From Sipunculus nudus (taxonomy: Eukaryota > Annelida > Sipuncula > Golfingiida > Sipunculidae): DNA of 64,000 nucleotides. The DNA lies in NCBI GenBank assembly GCA_026874595.1, contig CM049312.1, positions 49,233,429-49,297,428 of the forward strand, given 5' to 3'. A program made the position numbers and the translations under genes. Positions 1-12,480 of the stretch are shown piece after piece; positions within the stretch are counted from its first letter, which is position 1; each line of letters begins with the position of its first letter. The notes beneath the pieces are model-generated. The model did not search any database and was not told the origin of the DNA. It saw only the letters and a list, made by a program, of their open reading frames with translations.

Positions 1-990
1 TTCGTCCAAGTTGACCTACTTTTGACTGTTTTACGGCTCCTGAACATAGAAAATTTCATGAAAAATATGAACTTTCATGACAAATACACGACTTTTTCTC
101 CCAATGCCTGCAGATATTGGCCTGATTTTTGGTGTGTTGGCAGATATTGACCAGTTACAGATTGAGTTCGGGTTTCATCCCAGTTGACCTCCTTTTGACT
201 GTTTTATGGCTCCTGAACATAGAAAATTTCATGAAAAATATAAATTTTCATGTTAAATACACATGTACAGACTTTTTTTTGCAATATCTGCAGATATTGG
301 CCTGATTTTTGGTGTGTGGGCAGATAATGACCAGTTACAGATCGAGTTCACGTTTTGTCCCAGTTGACCTATTTTGACCGTTTGACAGTGCTCTAACATA
401 GAAAATTTCATAAAAAGTGCATATGTACGGACTTTTTTCGCAGTGCCTGCAGATATGGTCCCGATTTTTGGTGTGTAGGCAGATAATGACCAGTTACAGA
501 TTGAGTTCTTGTTTTGTCCCAGTTGACCTACTTTTGACCATTTGACTGCTCCTGAACATAGGAAGTTGAAAAATAGAAATTTTCATAACAAATGCATATG
601 TACAGACTTTTTTCACAATGCCTGCAGATACTGGCCTGATTTTTTATGTGTTGCTTGATAATGACCAGTTACAGATTGAGTTCGTGTTTCATCCCGGTTG
701 ACCTACTTTTGATTGTTTTATGGCTCCTAAACATAGAAAATTTCATGAAAGACAGAAATTTTTTTGGAAAATGCACATGTATGGAATTTTTTTCACAATG
801 CCTGCAGATACTGGCCTGATTTTTGATGTGTTGCTTGATAATGACCCGTTACAGATCGAGTTTGCATTTTGCCCTTGTTGACCTACTTTTGACCATATGA
901 CACCTCCTGACCTTAAAAAAAAATTTTCAAAATTTAACAAATGTTAATGCCCAGGCGGGGGTATTCCTGTCGTTCTGACACATCTAGTTT
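1..990 (+). repeat. Minisatellite array, about 175-bp unit (family 5), with CTAG end
   Basis: About 5.5 copies of a unit carrying TGCCTGCAGATATTGGCC, GACCAGTTACAGAT and GTTGACCTACTTTTGAC recur at spacings of about 160-180 bp. The array ends in a non-repeated tail with TGTC-GTTCT-GACA followed by CATCTAGTTT (CTAG at 984-987). The same unit recurs at 31950-32500 behind an identifiable head, so this is the 3' part of a longer element whose head lies before position 1. Confidence 0.85.
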
Positions 991-1285
991 GTTGACCTAA
1001 ACTTCCTGGACAAAAGCTATGGAAATTGATGATATTTATTAATATTTCTCACAGAAAAAAAATATCCTGAATATATTCTTTCAACAATACCGGTCACTTT
1101 GTGTTCGATTTAACCAAAATTGACCCTTTGCATGCAGAACAACGGGGCTTAACCGCAAATTTATGGTAACCAATTACAGCATAATAGAGTGGGGTACCAG
1201 TCTTATACCCCCTGATAATAATTAAAAATTTGATACAAAAACTCTGGTATCTGAATAACAAATGCATTAATCGCCATGAATTTTT

Positions 1286-2208
1286 AGCTCAGCTGACTAT
1301 AAGTCATCTGAGCTATTGTCGTGATTCATTGTCTGTTGTCCGTCAGTCCGTCCGTCAGTCTGTCAGTCCGTAGATGTGGCATGTTTTGAAACCGTAAGAC
1401 CTAGGAATCCAAAATTCGGCATAATGTTAGATGTCCCCAAGATCTCCTACCAAGCCGAAAACTGGGTCTTTGCAACTTTTTTCCTTTGAGAAATATGCAG
1501 TTATGCAGTTTACTAGAGCTCAGCTCCCCAGCTTCAGCTCTAAGTTCCTTAAATTTTGCATACAGTTAGATGTCCCCCAAATCCTCTACCATACTAAAAG
1601 TTTGGTCACTAGGACTGCTATGCATATGCCAGAAATGATGTCAGTATTGTGTAATTGTTTTAAGTTCTAGGCCCAAACATAATGCACTTTGTAAAAAATC
1701 AAGAAATATATTTACTCTCTTAACATGAAATTTGCTTAAGGTAGAGATTTTTTGCCAGGGATATAACATTATTTAATCAAGATTCAATTGTATTCCCAGA
1801 ATTAGTTCTGAATTTTTCTAATTTTATAAGTTATTAGCATAAATAAAAAAATCAGTACCTTAAATTTTGCCCAATTTTGGCAATGGCATGTTTTTTCCCT
1901 GTAAGCACTGTTGATTTAATTTTCATATCTTGCACACGTAAGGATTTTAGCTTCTAAATTCTGAAGTTATAAAAGGTATTGGTCAAAAACTAGCTTTTAT
2001 GAAAGTTTTTATGAGACCATATCACACCTTGGCTGTACTGAAGCCCCTTTTTTATGTCCCCACATTGACCTTTCAGGCCAATTATGCATGCTTGAAGCCA
2101 GGCACTCTGCAGCCAGCCAGCTTTTGGGTGGCTTCAACTGGATCTAACTGTCCAACCCCCTCCACTAGTATTTGTTTAGGCCATAAACATAACAATAAAC
2201 TTTATTTT
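1286..2208 (+). mobile_element. Family 1 element, head and part of body
   Basis: The head AGCTCAGCTGACTATAAGTC forms an imperfect stem-loop with CATCTGAGC. It is followed by CTGTTGTCCGTCAGTCCGTCC runs and a body shared with 2209, 26555, 32908 and 50136 (GATGTCCCCAAGATCTCC, GGGCCCAAACATAATGCAC). It appears interrupted at about 2205 by another family 1 copy. No coding sequence is seen. Confidence 0.75.
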
Positions 2209-4070
2209 AGCTCAGCTGACTATAAGTCATCTGAGCTATAGTCGTGGTCCATTGTCCGTCGTCCGTCCGTCCGTAGATGTGGCACATTTTGAAACTGTAA
2301 GACCTAGGAATCCAAAATTCAGCATAATGTTAGATGTCCCCAAGATCTCCTACCAAAACTGGGTCTTTGCGACTTCGTTCCCTTGAGAAATTAAGGAAAA
2401 ACCTCAATTTTTTAATTAAAATCCTATTTTCACACTTCAGGACTGCCTTATATCAAAACCACTCATCTGTTTTTTCCTCATATTTACCATAAATATTCTT
2501 CTATATAGTTCCTATGTACATGCCAGAAATTAAGTCTGTTAAGTATAAATTCTTTAAGTTATGGGCCCAAACATAATGGACTTTGTAAAAAATCAGGAAA
2601 AATATTTACTCACTTAACATGAAAAATTTTGAAACTAGAGTATTTTCCCAAGTATATAACTATGTTTAATTAAGATTCAATTGTTTACCCAAAATTAGAT
2701 CTGAATTTTGTAAATTTTTTAAGTAATTAGCATAAAAATAAAATCAGTACCTTAAATTTTACCCAACTTTGATCATGGCACGTTTTTTTTCTGTAAGTAC
2801 CATTGATTTAATTTTCACAGCATGTAAACATAAATATTTAATTTGTTTAAATCTGAAATTTGGAAGTAAAAGCTTGAAAATTAAGCTAGTTATTGATTTT
2901 TTTCTTGAGGCTCTATTGTAGTCATTTGCTTTGATTACAGATTACAGATGCAGGGTCCCACTCCAGGTCACTGGAAGTCAGCAATGCCAGGGTTTCTGAT
3001 TTGTTACAGTCACTGGGGGAGATCCCCTGCTGTGACAGGTGTACAGTTATTCTCATATCACCACCTCAATCACCCCCCCCCCCCAAACCCAACCTACCAA
3101 GTGTTCACTGTATCTCCTTAATTGTAATGCTGTTTCCACTCTGATATGCAATAACTTTCCTTGAAAAAGTAATTCAAGGTGTAATCCAGAAGATGCAATG
3201 TTGTGTAATGTAGCATTTTTAAAGAATCATTTTTCTTTTAAATGATTTTACCAATCATAATGGAACCCATCAGTGTGCTTAATTTATGATAAAATATGAA
3301 GCACATTATGGATAAATAAAGACACAATTAAAATTGAGAAGTCTAAATCAAGTATTTTTTTAGATATTTATTGTTTTGCAGATTTAAAAGATATATTTTT
3401 GTGGTAAAAAATAAATAAACATTTGTATGCATGATATGATGTTATCTGACAAGATTGGATTTATGATGATGCAATTGAGAATTATGAATCAACTTTTATA
3501 TTCAGATATATATGTTATATTGAAAATGTATAGAAATATAAACTTAAATTAAAAAAAAATTAATGTGATAAAAAAATGAGGATTTATTACAAACATTTGT
3601 TCATTATTTTCCTGCATTAGCAGAATTTGAGATAGGCTTTGTTTGCCATGTTTTATATTGTTAATTAGTTATATTTCAACTGTATACATTTCATAAAAAA
3701 AAACATATATTTAATAATATATATTATACAAAAAAAAGATTCGATTGAACAAATGTGTAAACTACTGAAAAGTCAACAGTTAATCGAAAAGCCAACTAAT
3801 GATCATGGTAATTGTACAGATCATTTGTTCACAAACTGCTCACATGCTTCAGTTTCAACATTAGGAAACACATGGTCAGGTCACAAAATATTATTTGCAA
3901 CAATTTCTTGCTCATCAATACAAACCAATCATATAAACCAACCATGGCCTTTATTACCTCTTCCTCTTACACTTTATCTCCATTTGATATTATTTTAGAT
4001 TTTTACCTTCAAGGTTAACGTCAGCTGAGCACAGTGACTCAAGCACCATGTAACATATTGTTTACATCAA
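2209..4070 (+). mobile_element. Family 1 element, long-body variant
   Basis: The head at 2209 is followed by a GTCCGTCGTCCGTCCGTCC run and the common body. Then comes 2940-3720, which recurs at 27080-28600 and 61490-62335 (GAGATCCCCTGCTGTGACAG and downstream AT-rich sequence). It includes a C tract near 3070-3083. The segment 3890-4050 (AACCATGGCCT, CAGCTGAGCACAGTGACTC) matches the degenerate tail seen at 41920-42082. Confidence 0.7.
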
Positions 4071-4498
4071 GCTAGTGTTATGCAGTTTGCAAGAGCACAG
4101 CTCCCCAGCTTCAGCTCTAAGTACTCCCTTAACAAGGGCATTGCTGAAGCTAGAGATTTTTTTGTCAGGGATGTAACATTATTTAATCAAGATTCAATTG
4201 AATACCCAAAATTAGTTCTTAATTTTTCAAATTTTATAAGTTATTAGTATAAATATAAAATTAGTACCTTAAATTTTGCCCAACTGTGACCATGGCACGT
4301 TTGTTTCCCGTGAGCACTGTTGATATAATTTTCATATCATGCACACATAAGGATTTCAGCTTTTAAGTTTAGAAAGCTGAAAGAAATTGGCCAAAAATTG
4401 TAGCTTTTATTAATGTTTTTTATGAGACCCTGTCAGACTTTGGCTCTCTCCAGCCCCTCTTGAATCACCTGTATTATGCATGCTTGAGGTGAGGCATA

Positions 4499-5041
4499 CC
4501 GTAAAAACTGATGTATAAGACGAACTAGTGTATAAGACGAGGTGGATTTTTTGCATCAAAAATGGGGTAAAAATTATTTTTAGCCAAATAAAGTATGAGA
4601 CAGGTGGAGACCATTCCGACTTAGGATGTGAAGGTAAGTGAAATGTTTTAATTTGACTTGAGTGTCACTTGAACGAAAGTGCAAAGTGCATAAGTGCCAA
4701 GTGCAAAACAGGATAGCTCTTGAGCTGCTCATAGGTGAGCTTAATATATCAGTTTTCATTTTTAAAGTTTGCATTATAAGGCAAAAATAAAGGAAATAAC
4801 AATGAGAAACATGTTTTTTATATTTCTTTATTACATTGAACATACACTTACCTTAATAATACAATAACAGAATACCGTCAATCTCCCACTGGCCACCATT
4901 TTTGACATCGTGACACAGGTAAGTCGTAGTTTCGGGTTGATCCAGGGCTTCATTTATAAGTTTTGGTGTACAAGTCGGGGTAGCTTTTCTCAATCGATAT
5001 TTGAGGTATAAATTTTTCGACTTATACACCAGTTTTTACGG
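4499..5041. mobile_element. 543-bp MITE with about 25-bp terminal inverted repeats and TA target
   Basis: The left end CCGTAAAAACTGATGTATAA and the reverse complement of the right end (CCGTAAAAACTGGTGTATAA) agree at almost every base over about 25 bp. Each end is flanked by TA, as in Tc1/mariner/pogo-type insertions. It interrupts a family 1 tail that is continuous at 51010 (GAGGCATATACTGGGGCAGC). No transposase fragment was seen, so this is a non-autonomous element. Confidence 0.75.
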
Positions 5042-5043
5042 TA

Positions 5044-6171
5044 CATGGAATCCAGGCAGCTTATGGCCAGCCACAGTTGATCCAGGTGTCTAACCCAACT
5101 CATCTAGTAGTTTTAACCAACAACATAACAATAAACAATAAATTAATAAATTTTTATTGGTTTTTAATAACAAATTAAAGAAAAATAGAAAAGGAATTTG
5201 TTAGTTTATAATAACAGGAAATTAACTTGCAGTTACTGATAATATAAGAATCTTGTTTGGATGGGTAGAATGTCACGTATTCCAAATAACACCATGCAGT
5301 CACCTATGGCATTTTTCAGTTCAATTTTAATGATAAAGAAGTAAATCATATTATTCATTACTAATCATTAGGGATCATATGAAGGAAATTAATGATAGAC
5401 AAAGATGCAGTTGATAATATTAATCTAGATTCCTACTGTGTCTAGTGTGTACATTGATGTGAAATTAGTCCAAAATGAATTTTTTACAGTTATTTTTAAT
5501 ATAAATAAAAGCCATAAAACCAGGTACTTATGATCATTATTTAAATGTGTGAATTTTGTATATTCTGGATTCTCAACATCATTGTTTGGTGAAAACTGAA
5601 TAAATACCAGACATGGTGCGAATACTTTGTAATTGTATTTAAATACGAATATGATTATGTTCTCCATTGTAAAATTTCTTGCATAAAGAATGGTAATTCA
5701 GGTAAAAATGAAAGTATATGAATACTCGTGCAAATACTTTCAAAATGTATTCATGAATGCATTCATGAATATATTCTTAAATATTATTTTAATAATCATT
5801 TCAGTTATATTTCATTTTACAAAATCATGTGATTCTCTTATTATTTTTAATAAAAATTATATTTGGGACAATATTTGTAATTTTTTTTAATAAATAGTTA
5901 AACTCATATTATATGTTCTGCTTATAAGTTATTTGGCCAAGTCAAAATCTGTGTGACAATAGTACTCCATTTGTTAATAAAATAAATGAAATCAATGCTC
6001 TTCCCTGTCTCCAAAGGAACTATCAAAATCATACATAAACTAAACAACAACAACTCATAATACAGCTTATATTTATTACCACACAAAACCAGCATGTACC
6101 TCATTTCTAAATAATATTTTTTTATCATATATAACAGCTGAGCGTCATGACCCATAGGTCCCTTGTTTAAT
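5044..6171 (+). mobile_element. Family 1 tail copy
   Basis: The stretch from CTTATGGCCAGCCACAGTTG to CAGCTGAGCGTCATGACCC and CTTGTTT is shared with 38660-41228, 51030-52147 and 55480-56593. A second, more diverged copy of the body follows to about 6480. 6480-6900 is AT-rich, with body fragments only. Confidence 0.75.
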
Positions 6172-7070
6172 TCTTGGATTATGATAAGAACTTAAAAAAA
6201 ATAAATGGAAAAGGAATTTATAGTTTATGAGTTACAGGGGATAACCTTGCAATAACTGATCATTTATGGATCTTCCATGGATGGCCAAAATTGTATTTCA
6301 AATGATACCATGCAGTCACCATTGGGTATTTTTCATTTCAACCATAAAAATGAAAAATAAATAAGTAAAATAAATTGTTGTTTACTATTAAGGATTATAT
6401 GAAGCAAGATAATGAATAGACAAGGATGCAGTTGATTATTAATCTAAATTTCCAGGTCTTTTCCAGGTGTTTAACTTGTTGGTTTATATTTATTACAAAA
6501 TTAAAATAATAAATAAATATGTCAAAAATTTAAAATATTACTCAGACAAGTGCTCATTAAAGATTTTAATTTGTTTGACTTATAACTCATGGTTGTATCA
6601 GTTGTTACATGTTACTGGCTAAATAATCAAAATTTATATTGCTGGTCCTTTATTTCAGTTCATAAAATTAAACATTCGGAACTCCAGTTTGCTCCTGGTA
6701 TAATATATTGGATGTTTTGATCCTTGGATTAATTTTAACACATTAATTAGTTTTATAGCTGAGAATACTTCTTTTTTTCCTGATACCATTTAAAAAAATA
6801 TAAATATTCAAATTTTTCCTGTTAGTGCTGTAGATTTAATTTTCACAGCATGTACACATTAACATTTTATCCATTAAAATATGAAATTTGAAACCAATTG
6901 ATCAAAAACTGTAGATTTCATTCAAGTTTCCAGGTACCATGTCTTCATTGTTTACATCAGATCAGTATAAATGCAGTGTACTGGGCAGTTACATAACACC
7001 TTCAGGTCTGACCTACTGCCACTGTGAGTGTCTGGGTCAGGCTGGGTCAGGCAGTAATTACCAGAGAGCC

Positions 7071-7097
7071 TCTCTTTCTCTCTCTCTCTGGCAGTCT

Positions 7098-7139
<42 letters not shown>

Positions 7140-7193
7140 CTTTTTCTCTTTCTTTCTCCATCTTTCTTTCTCTCTCTCTCTCTCTCTCTCTCT
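7071..7193 (+). repeat. (TC)n microsatellite
   Basis: About 120 bases of nearly pure TC dinucleotides with a few interruptions. It creates long spurious reading frames of Ser/Leu on one strand and Arg/Glu on the other. Confidence 0.97.
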
Positions 7194-7319
7194 AATTGCC
7201 TCCCTTCCTCCCTCCATCCCATTTTGTTGACAGGTACTATAAACTAGATACATTAGCTATAAATGTTGATGCAATTTAGAAATGTGAATCAACTGAAATA
7301 TTGATATGTGAGATTTTAG

Positions 7320-8465
7320 CACCCTATAGGACAGATATGCATGATTGGTTACTGTTAGACCTAAAACCTTCTAATTTGATTATGATCCAGGGAAGGTTCC
7401 TGTAAATATTTCTTGGAAACCTAAAATAATTTCACTCTGACCTATATTCTGCAAACTCTTAAAGAACATGATTTTAACACTGTTAGTCAGATGGGCACAA
7501 ATGGTTGCAGCTGAATGTTGAATAAGGTCACTGTAACCTATATCTGAGCTCTGTTGGCAAAATGCTTGATTTCAGCACTCTGGGAGTCATTTTGCAAATT
7601 GTTCAAGGTTCGTTGAGTTCAGCTAAGTGCCATAGCCTAGGGGCTACTTGTTTGCTAAGGGCTGTCTTTTCTCTTGAGCAGACAGTTTTCAGTCCTCTTC
7701 ATCTGCTGTTGTCAGCGTCATCAGTCTTTGTCAAACTGGTTGAATTTTAGGATTATAAGAACTTTTGAAACTAGGTCATAGTGACCTGTATTCTGTGAGC
7801 AACTGGCCAAAAGTATGATTTTGAGGAGATAGAGCACATATTATATCCATTTATCCTAGAATCTTCTAACATGAGATTCAGGGAGGTCTTGGGTAAATCT
7901 CCTTTGAAATCTGAAATTAGGTCATGGTGAACTATATTTTGTGAGCAACTGGCCAAAAATATGGTTGAGAGCACCAAAACAGTCAGTCAAGAGCACAAAT
8001 TCTATCAGTCATGCCTAGAATCTTCTAATGCAACATGCAAAGGGGGGGGGGGGGGGGGGTTGTGTCTTGATGCAACCAGCTTAAAGTGTGATTTTGAGCA
8101 CCAAAGGAATCAGACGGGACACAAATTGTACCCATTTGGCCTGGAATCTCCTAACATGATCTTGGTAAATCTCCATTGAAACCTGAAATTAGGTCTTGAT
8201 GACCTATATTCTGCAAACTGCAGGCCAAAATTATTTTTAAGCACCTTGAAAGTCAGATGGGCATTAATTGTATCAGCTAGTCTAAGAGACTGCTGAAGTA
8301 ACATCAAAGAACGTCTCGACAAAATCTGCAGGGGAACTTGAAAAGAGATCATGGTTACTATATTCTGCAAGCTACTGGCCAAAAACATGATTTTAGCACT
8401 GTGAAAGTCAGATGGGCACAAATCAATATGGAAAGACCCAGAATCTTCTAACTTAAAATTCAAGG
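7320..8465 (+). repeat. Diverged tandem repeat (family 8)
   Basis: Repeated phrases such as AAATTAGGTCATGGTGA, ATATTCTGCAAACT, GGCCAAAA-ATGATTTT and GTCAGATGGGCACAAAT recur every roughly 150-200 bp. A second copy is at 25200-25770. An 18-base G tract lies at 8042-8059. No coding potential. Confidence 0.6.
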
Positions 8466-9177
8466 AGCTGAAGCTAGAAATTTTTTTTCAGGTATATAAC
8501 TATATTTTTATCAAGATTCAATTGTATACCCAAAATTAGATCTGAATTTTTCAAATTTATTAAGTTTTTAGCATAAATATAAAATTAGTAACTTAAATTT
8601 TGCCAAGATTTGACTATGGCACATTTTTTTTTCCCTGTAACAGCTGTGGATTTAATTTTCACAGCATGTTACCATAAGCATTTCATTGGTTAACATCTGA
8701 AATTTGAAACCAGTTGATCAAAAACCGTAGATTTTATTCAAGATTTCAAGCACCATGTAAAATATTGTTTAGATCAAGCAAGTGTTATGCTGTTTGCTAG
8801 AGCTCAGCTCCCCAGCTTCCCAGGCCAGCTCTCAGCTCCCAAAATTTGGCATACAGTTAGATATCCCCCAAACCCCCTACCATACCAAGAGTTTGGTCAC
8901 TAGAACTTCATTCTGTTGAGATATTAAGAAAAAACTTAAGTTTTCAATTAAAAACCAATTGTTACACTTCAACACTGCCTAATATCAAAACCACTCATCT
9001 GACTTTGATCATAAATATTATACATGTTCTTCTGTTCATACTCTGTGCACATGCCAGAAATGATGTCAGTATTGTGAAATTGTTTTAAGTTATGGGCCCA
9101 AACATAATGCACTTTGTAAAAAATCAAGAAATATATTTACTCCCTTAGCATGAGAATTGCCCGGGCAACGGACAATG

Positions 9178-9236
9178 GAAGCTCAGCTGCATATGACCTA
9201 CTGGTGACGCATGTATGTCATATGCAGCTGAGCTTC
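9178..9236. repeat. Perfect 20-bp inverted repeat upstream of the PRPF19 exon
   Basis: GAAGCTCAGCTGCATATGAC at 9178-9197 is the exact reverse complement of 9217-9236, with a 19-base loop. The arms contain the GCTCAGCTG core of the family 1 ends. It lies 120 bases before the exon at 9357. Confidence 0.9.
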
Positions 9237-9356
9237 ATGGCCCATTTGTTTGTACTAAAGGTAAATGAAATGAAATGAAACTTCAGGAGCTGAAAAATTT
9301 ATACCCAGAGATCTGAGAGACCATGACATTTAATGGTGTGTACATTTTATCCCCAG

Positions 9357-9466
9357 GTGGTAATGACAAAAACGCTGTGGTGTTCAACAAAGAAACAGAG
9401 CAGTATGTGGCGGTGCTGGAGGGGCACAGCAAGAAAGTCACCAGTGTCATCTACCATCCACAAGAG
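9357..9466 (+). CDS. PRPF19: PRPF19 (Prp19) internal exon, end of WD blade 1 and start of blade 2
   Basis: Prp19 is the core of the NineTeen complex, a U-box E3 ubiquitin ligase and scaffold that activates the spliceosome in the nucleus; its C-terminal WD40 propeller binds substrates. This 110-base exon reads [16 protein letters not shown] then [17 protein letters not shown], matching the family pattern GG-DKN-VVF-K and L-GH-KKVTSV-HP. The acceptor is ttttatccccag and the donor starts gtcagc at 9467. The exon enters in phase 1 (the first G of the first glycine codon lies in the previous exon) and ends on a complete codon. The reading frame stays open past the donor but loses similarity there, which supports the splice site. 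The preceding exons (U-box, coiled coil, first blade) were not found upstream and probably lie before position 1. Confidence 0.95.
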
Positions 9467-9765
9467 GTCAGCTTCTTACAATTTCCAAAATACTATGGTC
9501 TCGAACTCTTTGAGATTTATAGAATTTTGTTAAAATGTGAAAAGAGGTATATTTGTATCTCCAAAACCCACAGGGATCCTTTTGTCCACAAAAATACTTT
9601 TCTTGTTTCATTTCTCCCAGATCACTCAGACTGTCCCTTAAAAACAATGGAAGCAATGAAACCCATGATACTGGATGGATTTCTTTGAAATGTTATTGGT
9701 CAGACACACATCAAATTGTGGTGTTGATTTGGATCATGAAATTGGCTTTTAGTTTATATGGTTGT

Positions 9766-9950
9766 GTATCCGCAGACAAAGTCAGGGGATACTACAGTTT
9801 TAGCATCATCCTGCTGCAATCACAGAAAAATCTTGTGAGCAAGAAAGCTAAAACAATATTTCACAGATCTTTATCTAACTTGATATATGGATAAATATAT
9901 GGGTGAGAGAATGAAGCCTATTTGAAATGGGGTCTTGAACTTTAATCGGA
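9766..9950 (+). mobile_element. Family 2 head fragment
   Basis: GTATCCGCAGACAAAGTC followed by GGGGATACTA makes the family 2 head stem-loop. ATATTTCACAGATCTTT and GAAGCCTATTTGAAATGGGG match the start of the copy at 15979. Truncated after about 180 bp. A family 1 head variant follows (9975-10240). Confidence 0.7.
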
Positions 9951-11121
9951 GAGCTTCACTAAGGCATATTTACCTCAGCTGACTGAAAGTCATCTGAGCT
10001 ATAGCAATCACCCTTTGTCTATCATATGTGGGGCCATCTGACTGTCCGGCCTTCTGTTAACAGGGCACAAATTGTATCGGCTGACCATAGAAACTTGAAA
10101 GTGAACATCCAGCTAGGACAATAAATATCTCTTTGAAAGCCTATATTTAGGTCACTGTAACCTTTATCCTCTGAACTATGGGTCTCATAAATACCCTTGG
10201 CCCCCAGAATAATTAAAAATCACATACAAAATTTCCTGTATCTCAATAATTAACCCTTTCCTGTTTACATCAGGTTGTCACAAAACACCCTCATTCCTGT
10301 TCAGATTTATTTTAGGTTTTCACACTCTGGATTTTGACAGTCTATACATTAATGTTATAACTCCTAACGTGATCAGTTTTTGTTGGATCTTTATGAAATT
10401 TTAAACAGGTTATACAGAGATGCAAAGCAAGAGATTGATGACTTAATCAATCATAAATTTCACATATATCTATTAATAGAACCAGGTAAATCAGGTGAAT
10501 TCAGGTAAGTATAGTGTCTTTGTTGTTCAGCATATTTGTACATGAAATGTCTGCAGTATATCCCAGTGAAGACTTTGTAGAATTTAGGAACAATAAGGGG
10601 ATTAACATCGGCCAGTCCCTGATGTAATGTCATGGAAGATCTAGGTAAATATGATTAAGGTTAATTAAGTAATTATAGGTGGGGAGTTTTGAAATAAATT
10701 AGACAAAACCAAATGTGATTTGTTCCAAGAAATTTTTAAGAAATAATACTTGTATATTTGACATGAAATATCATGTTTAATTGAAATAAGGATAAAATTG
10801 CATTTGCCTACCTATTCAAGTATGAAAAACTAATTAAGACCAGGTGAATTTCAAAGAAAGGTTACAAAAAAGGCAAATTCACAGATTTACTCATCATATA
10901 CGTATAAAACCTAATGGAAAATCGCAAAAAGTCTGGCAGAATTGTAAAAACTAACATTTCTATATGTATTTTCCTTATTTAATATTTACTTAGATCATTT
11001 TGGTACTCACGGTAAAGAGTGTATTTCCCTTTTTGTCGCCCAGTGACGGAACATCTGGGGAATCCCCACGGAATTGCATTATGGTCATACCGTGTCAAAA
11101 TGATGTCAGACGTCTTTTTTT

Positions 11122-11660
11122 AGCGAACCTGTGAGCTAATGCGATGGTGTGGCGTTTCTGGCGTCTGTCATCTGTATGTTGACCCATACTATCTCGAAAA
11201 TGACAGGAGCTAGCATCACAAAATTTTATGCAAAAATTTAGCCATCTGAAAAACTCTTATCCGATTTTGCTTATTTTTATGGCTAACTGCATTTTCTCAG
11301 ATTTTATAGAGAAAAAGCTAAAAAAACTTTGACAAAATCTTCTTCTCCGAAACCATCAAACCAAATTGTCCAATATTTCACAGAAATAATCATAGAAACA
11401 ATCTCTCTCAGGTTTGTTTGAATGGTTCCAGTTTGGTGATTTTTTTTTAAGTTACAGGAAGCTGAACTAAGTCATCTATCCAAAAAAGCATACTAAAATT
11501 TCAGTCTCAGAAACGGCTATCGTCACAAAATTTTATGCCAATGTTTGTCACATGAATCATATCTTAAATTGAGGTATTGGTGGTGCCACCTGCATCCGGC
11601 TTTTTTAGTACAGGTGTCATCAGTGCCTGTATCATAATGAGGGCTACAAAGAACTTCTTC
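11122..11660 (+). repeat. Family 3 element, forward arm
   Basis: The head AGCGAACCTGTGAGCTAATG is followed by a body including ACTGCATTTTCTCAGATTTT and ATTGGTGGTGCCACCTGC. The reverse complement of the same sequence occupies about 13200-13682; further copies start at 19528, 31693 and 63071. 11660-12060 continues with related, more diverged units. Confidence 0.7.
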
Positions 11661-12072
11661 TCTGAGACCATATGGCCAAATTGTTGAATATCGCACAGAA
11701 ATGATCCTAGGGAAGTGCTTTCGGAAGTTTGTTCAAATGGTCTCTGTTTAGTGACTTTTGGCCAAGTAATGGGAAGTTGAATTTAGTCATACGCCATAAC
11801 AGCCCATTTTAGCTCAGTGGCTACAAACATCTCAACAAAAACAACTGGACCTAATTCTTAAATCTCACACATTAATTTTCCTCAGATGTTGATAATTCAA
11901 GTTTGTTCAAATGGTTTTGGTTCAGTGCCTTTTGGCTGAGTTACAGGAAGCTGAACTTAGCCAATTTGCTGTATCTTCCTATATGTGTTATAAACCTGCA
12001 AAATGTCTTTTGACTGATGCCACTGAAGCCAATTTGTTTTATATTTTACAAGAATAATCCCAACAATAATTC

Positions 12073-12480
12073 TTATAACAAGTGCAAGATGTAATCATGA
12101 CATAGTCGCCAGTGTTTGCCAAGAACCATGACCTTGCCCTTGGACCGATCAAGGCCAAAAACAATAGGCTCCGAGGGATACAGATTTAACACTTGACCTA
12201 TAAGTTTCAAAGCGACTGATGCAAAATTGCGACCTGTAGCGTGCGGACAAACAGACAAACAAACAAACAAACAAGTGCAAGATGTAATCATGACATAGTC
12301 GCCAGTGTTTGCCAAGAACCGTGACCTTGCCCTTGGACCGATCAAGGCCAAACACAATAGGCTCCAAGGGATACCGATTTTACACTTGACCTATAAGTTT
12401 CAGATCAATTGCTGCAAAATTGCGACCTGTAGCGTGCGGACAAACAGACAAACAAACAAACAAACAAACTAGACGACCAG
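12073..12480 (-). repeat. Two tandem copies of a ~194-bp unit with (CAAA)n runs
   Basis: CAAGTGCAAGATGTAATCAT, ACATAGTCGCCAGTGTTTGC and GCGACCTGTAGCGTGCGGAC recur at a spacing of about 194 bp. Each copy ends in an ACAAACAAACAAAC run. A related partial copy lies at 15480-15620. Confidence 0.8.

Noticed and set aside
6939-7253. Frames of 68-102 codons over the TC tract
   Set aside because: Simple-sequence translation (Ser/Leu or Arg/Glu), no other support.
1-9356. Upstream PRPF19 exons (U-box, coiled coil, first blade)
   Set aside because: No matching open segment with splice signals was found among the repeats; a very short exon could have been missed.
9323-9688. A 121-codon single-exon gene starting at the ATG at 9323
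   Set aside because: Only 9357-9466 is conserved; both boundaries have good splice signals and the flanking residues have no similarity to Prp19.
10246-11115. piggyBac-type element suggested by TTAACCCTTTCC at 10251
   Set aside because: No matching inverted end with TTAA was found at the other side; the sequence shares only scattered phrases with 30800-31160.
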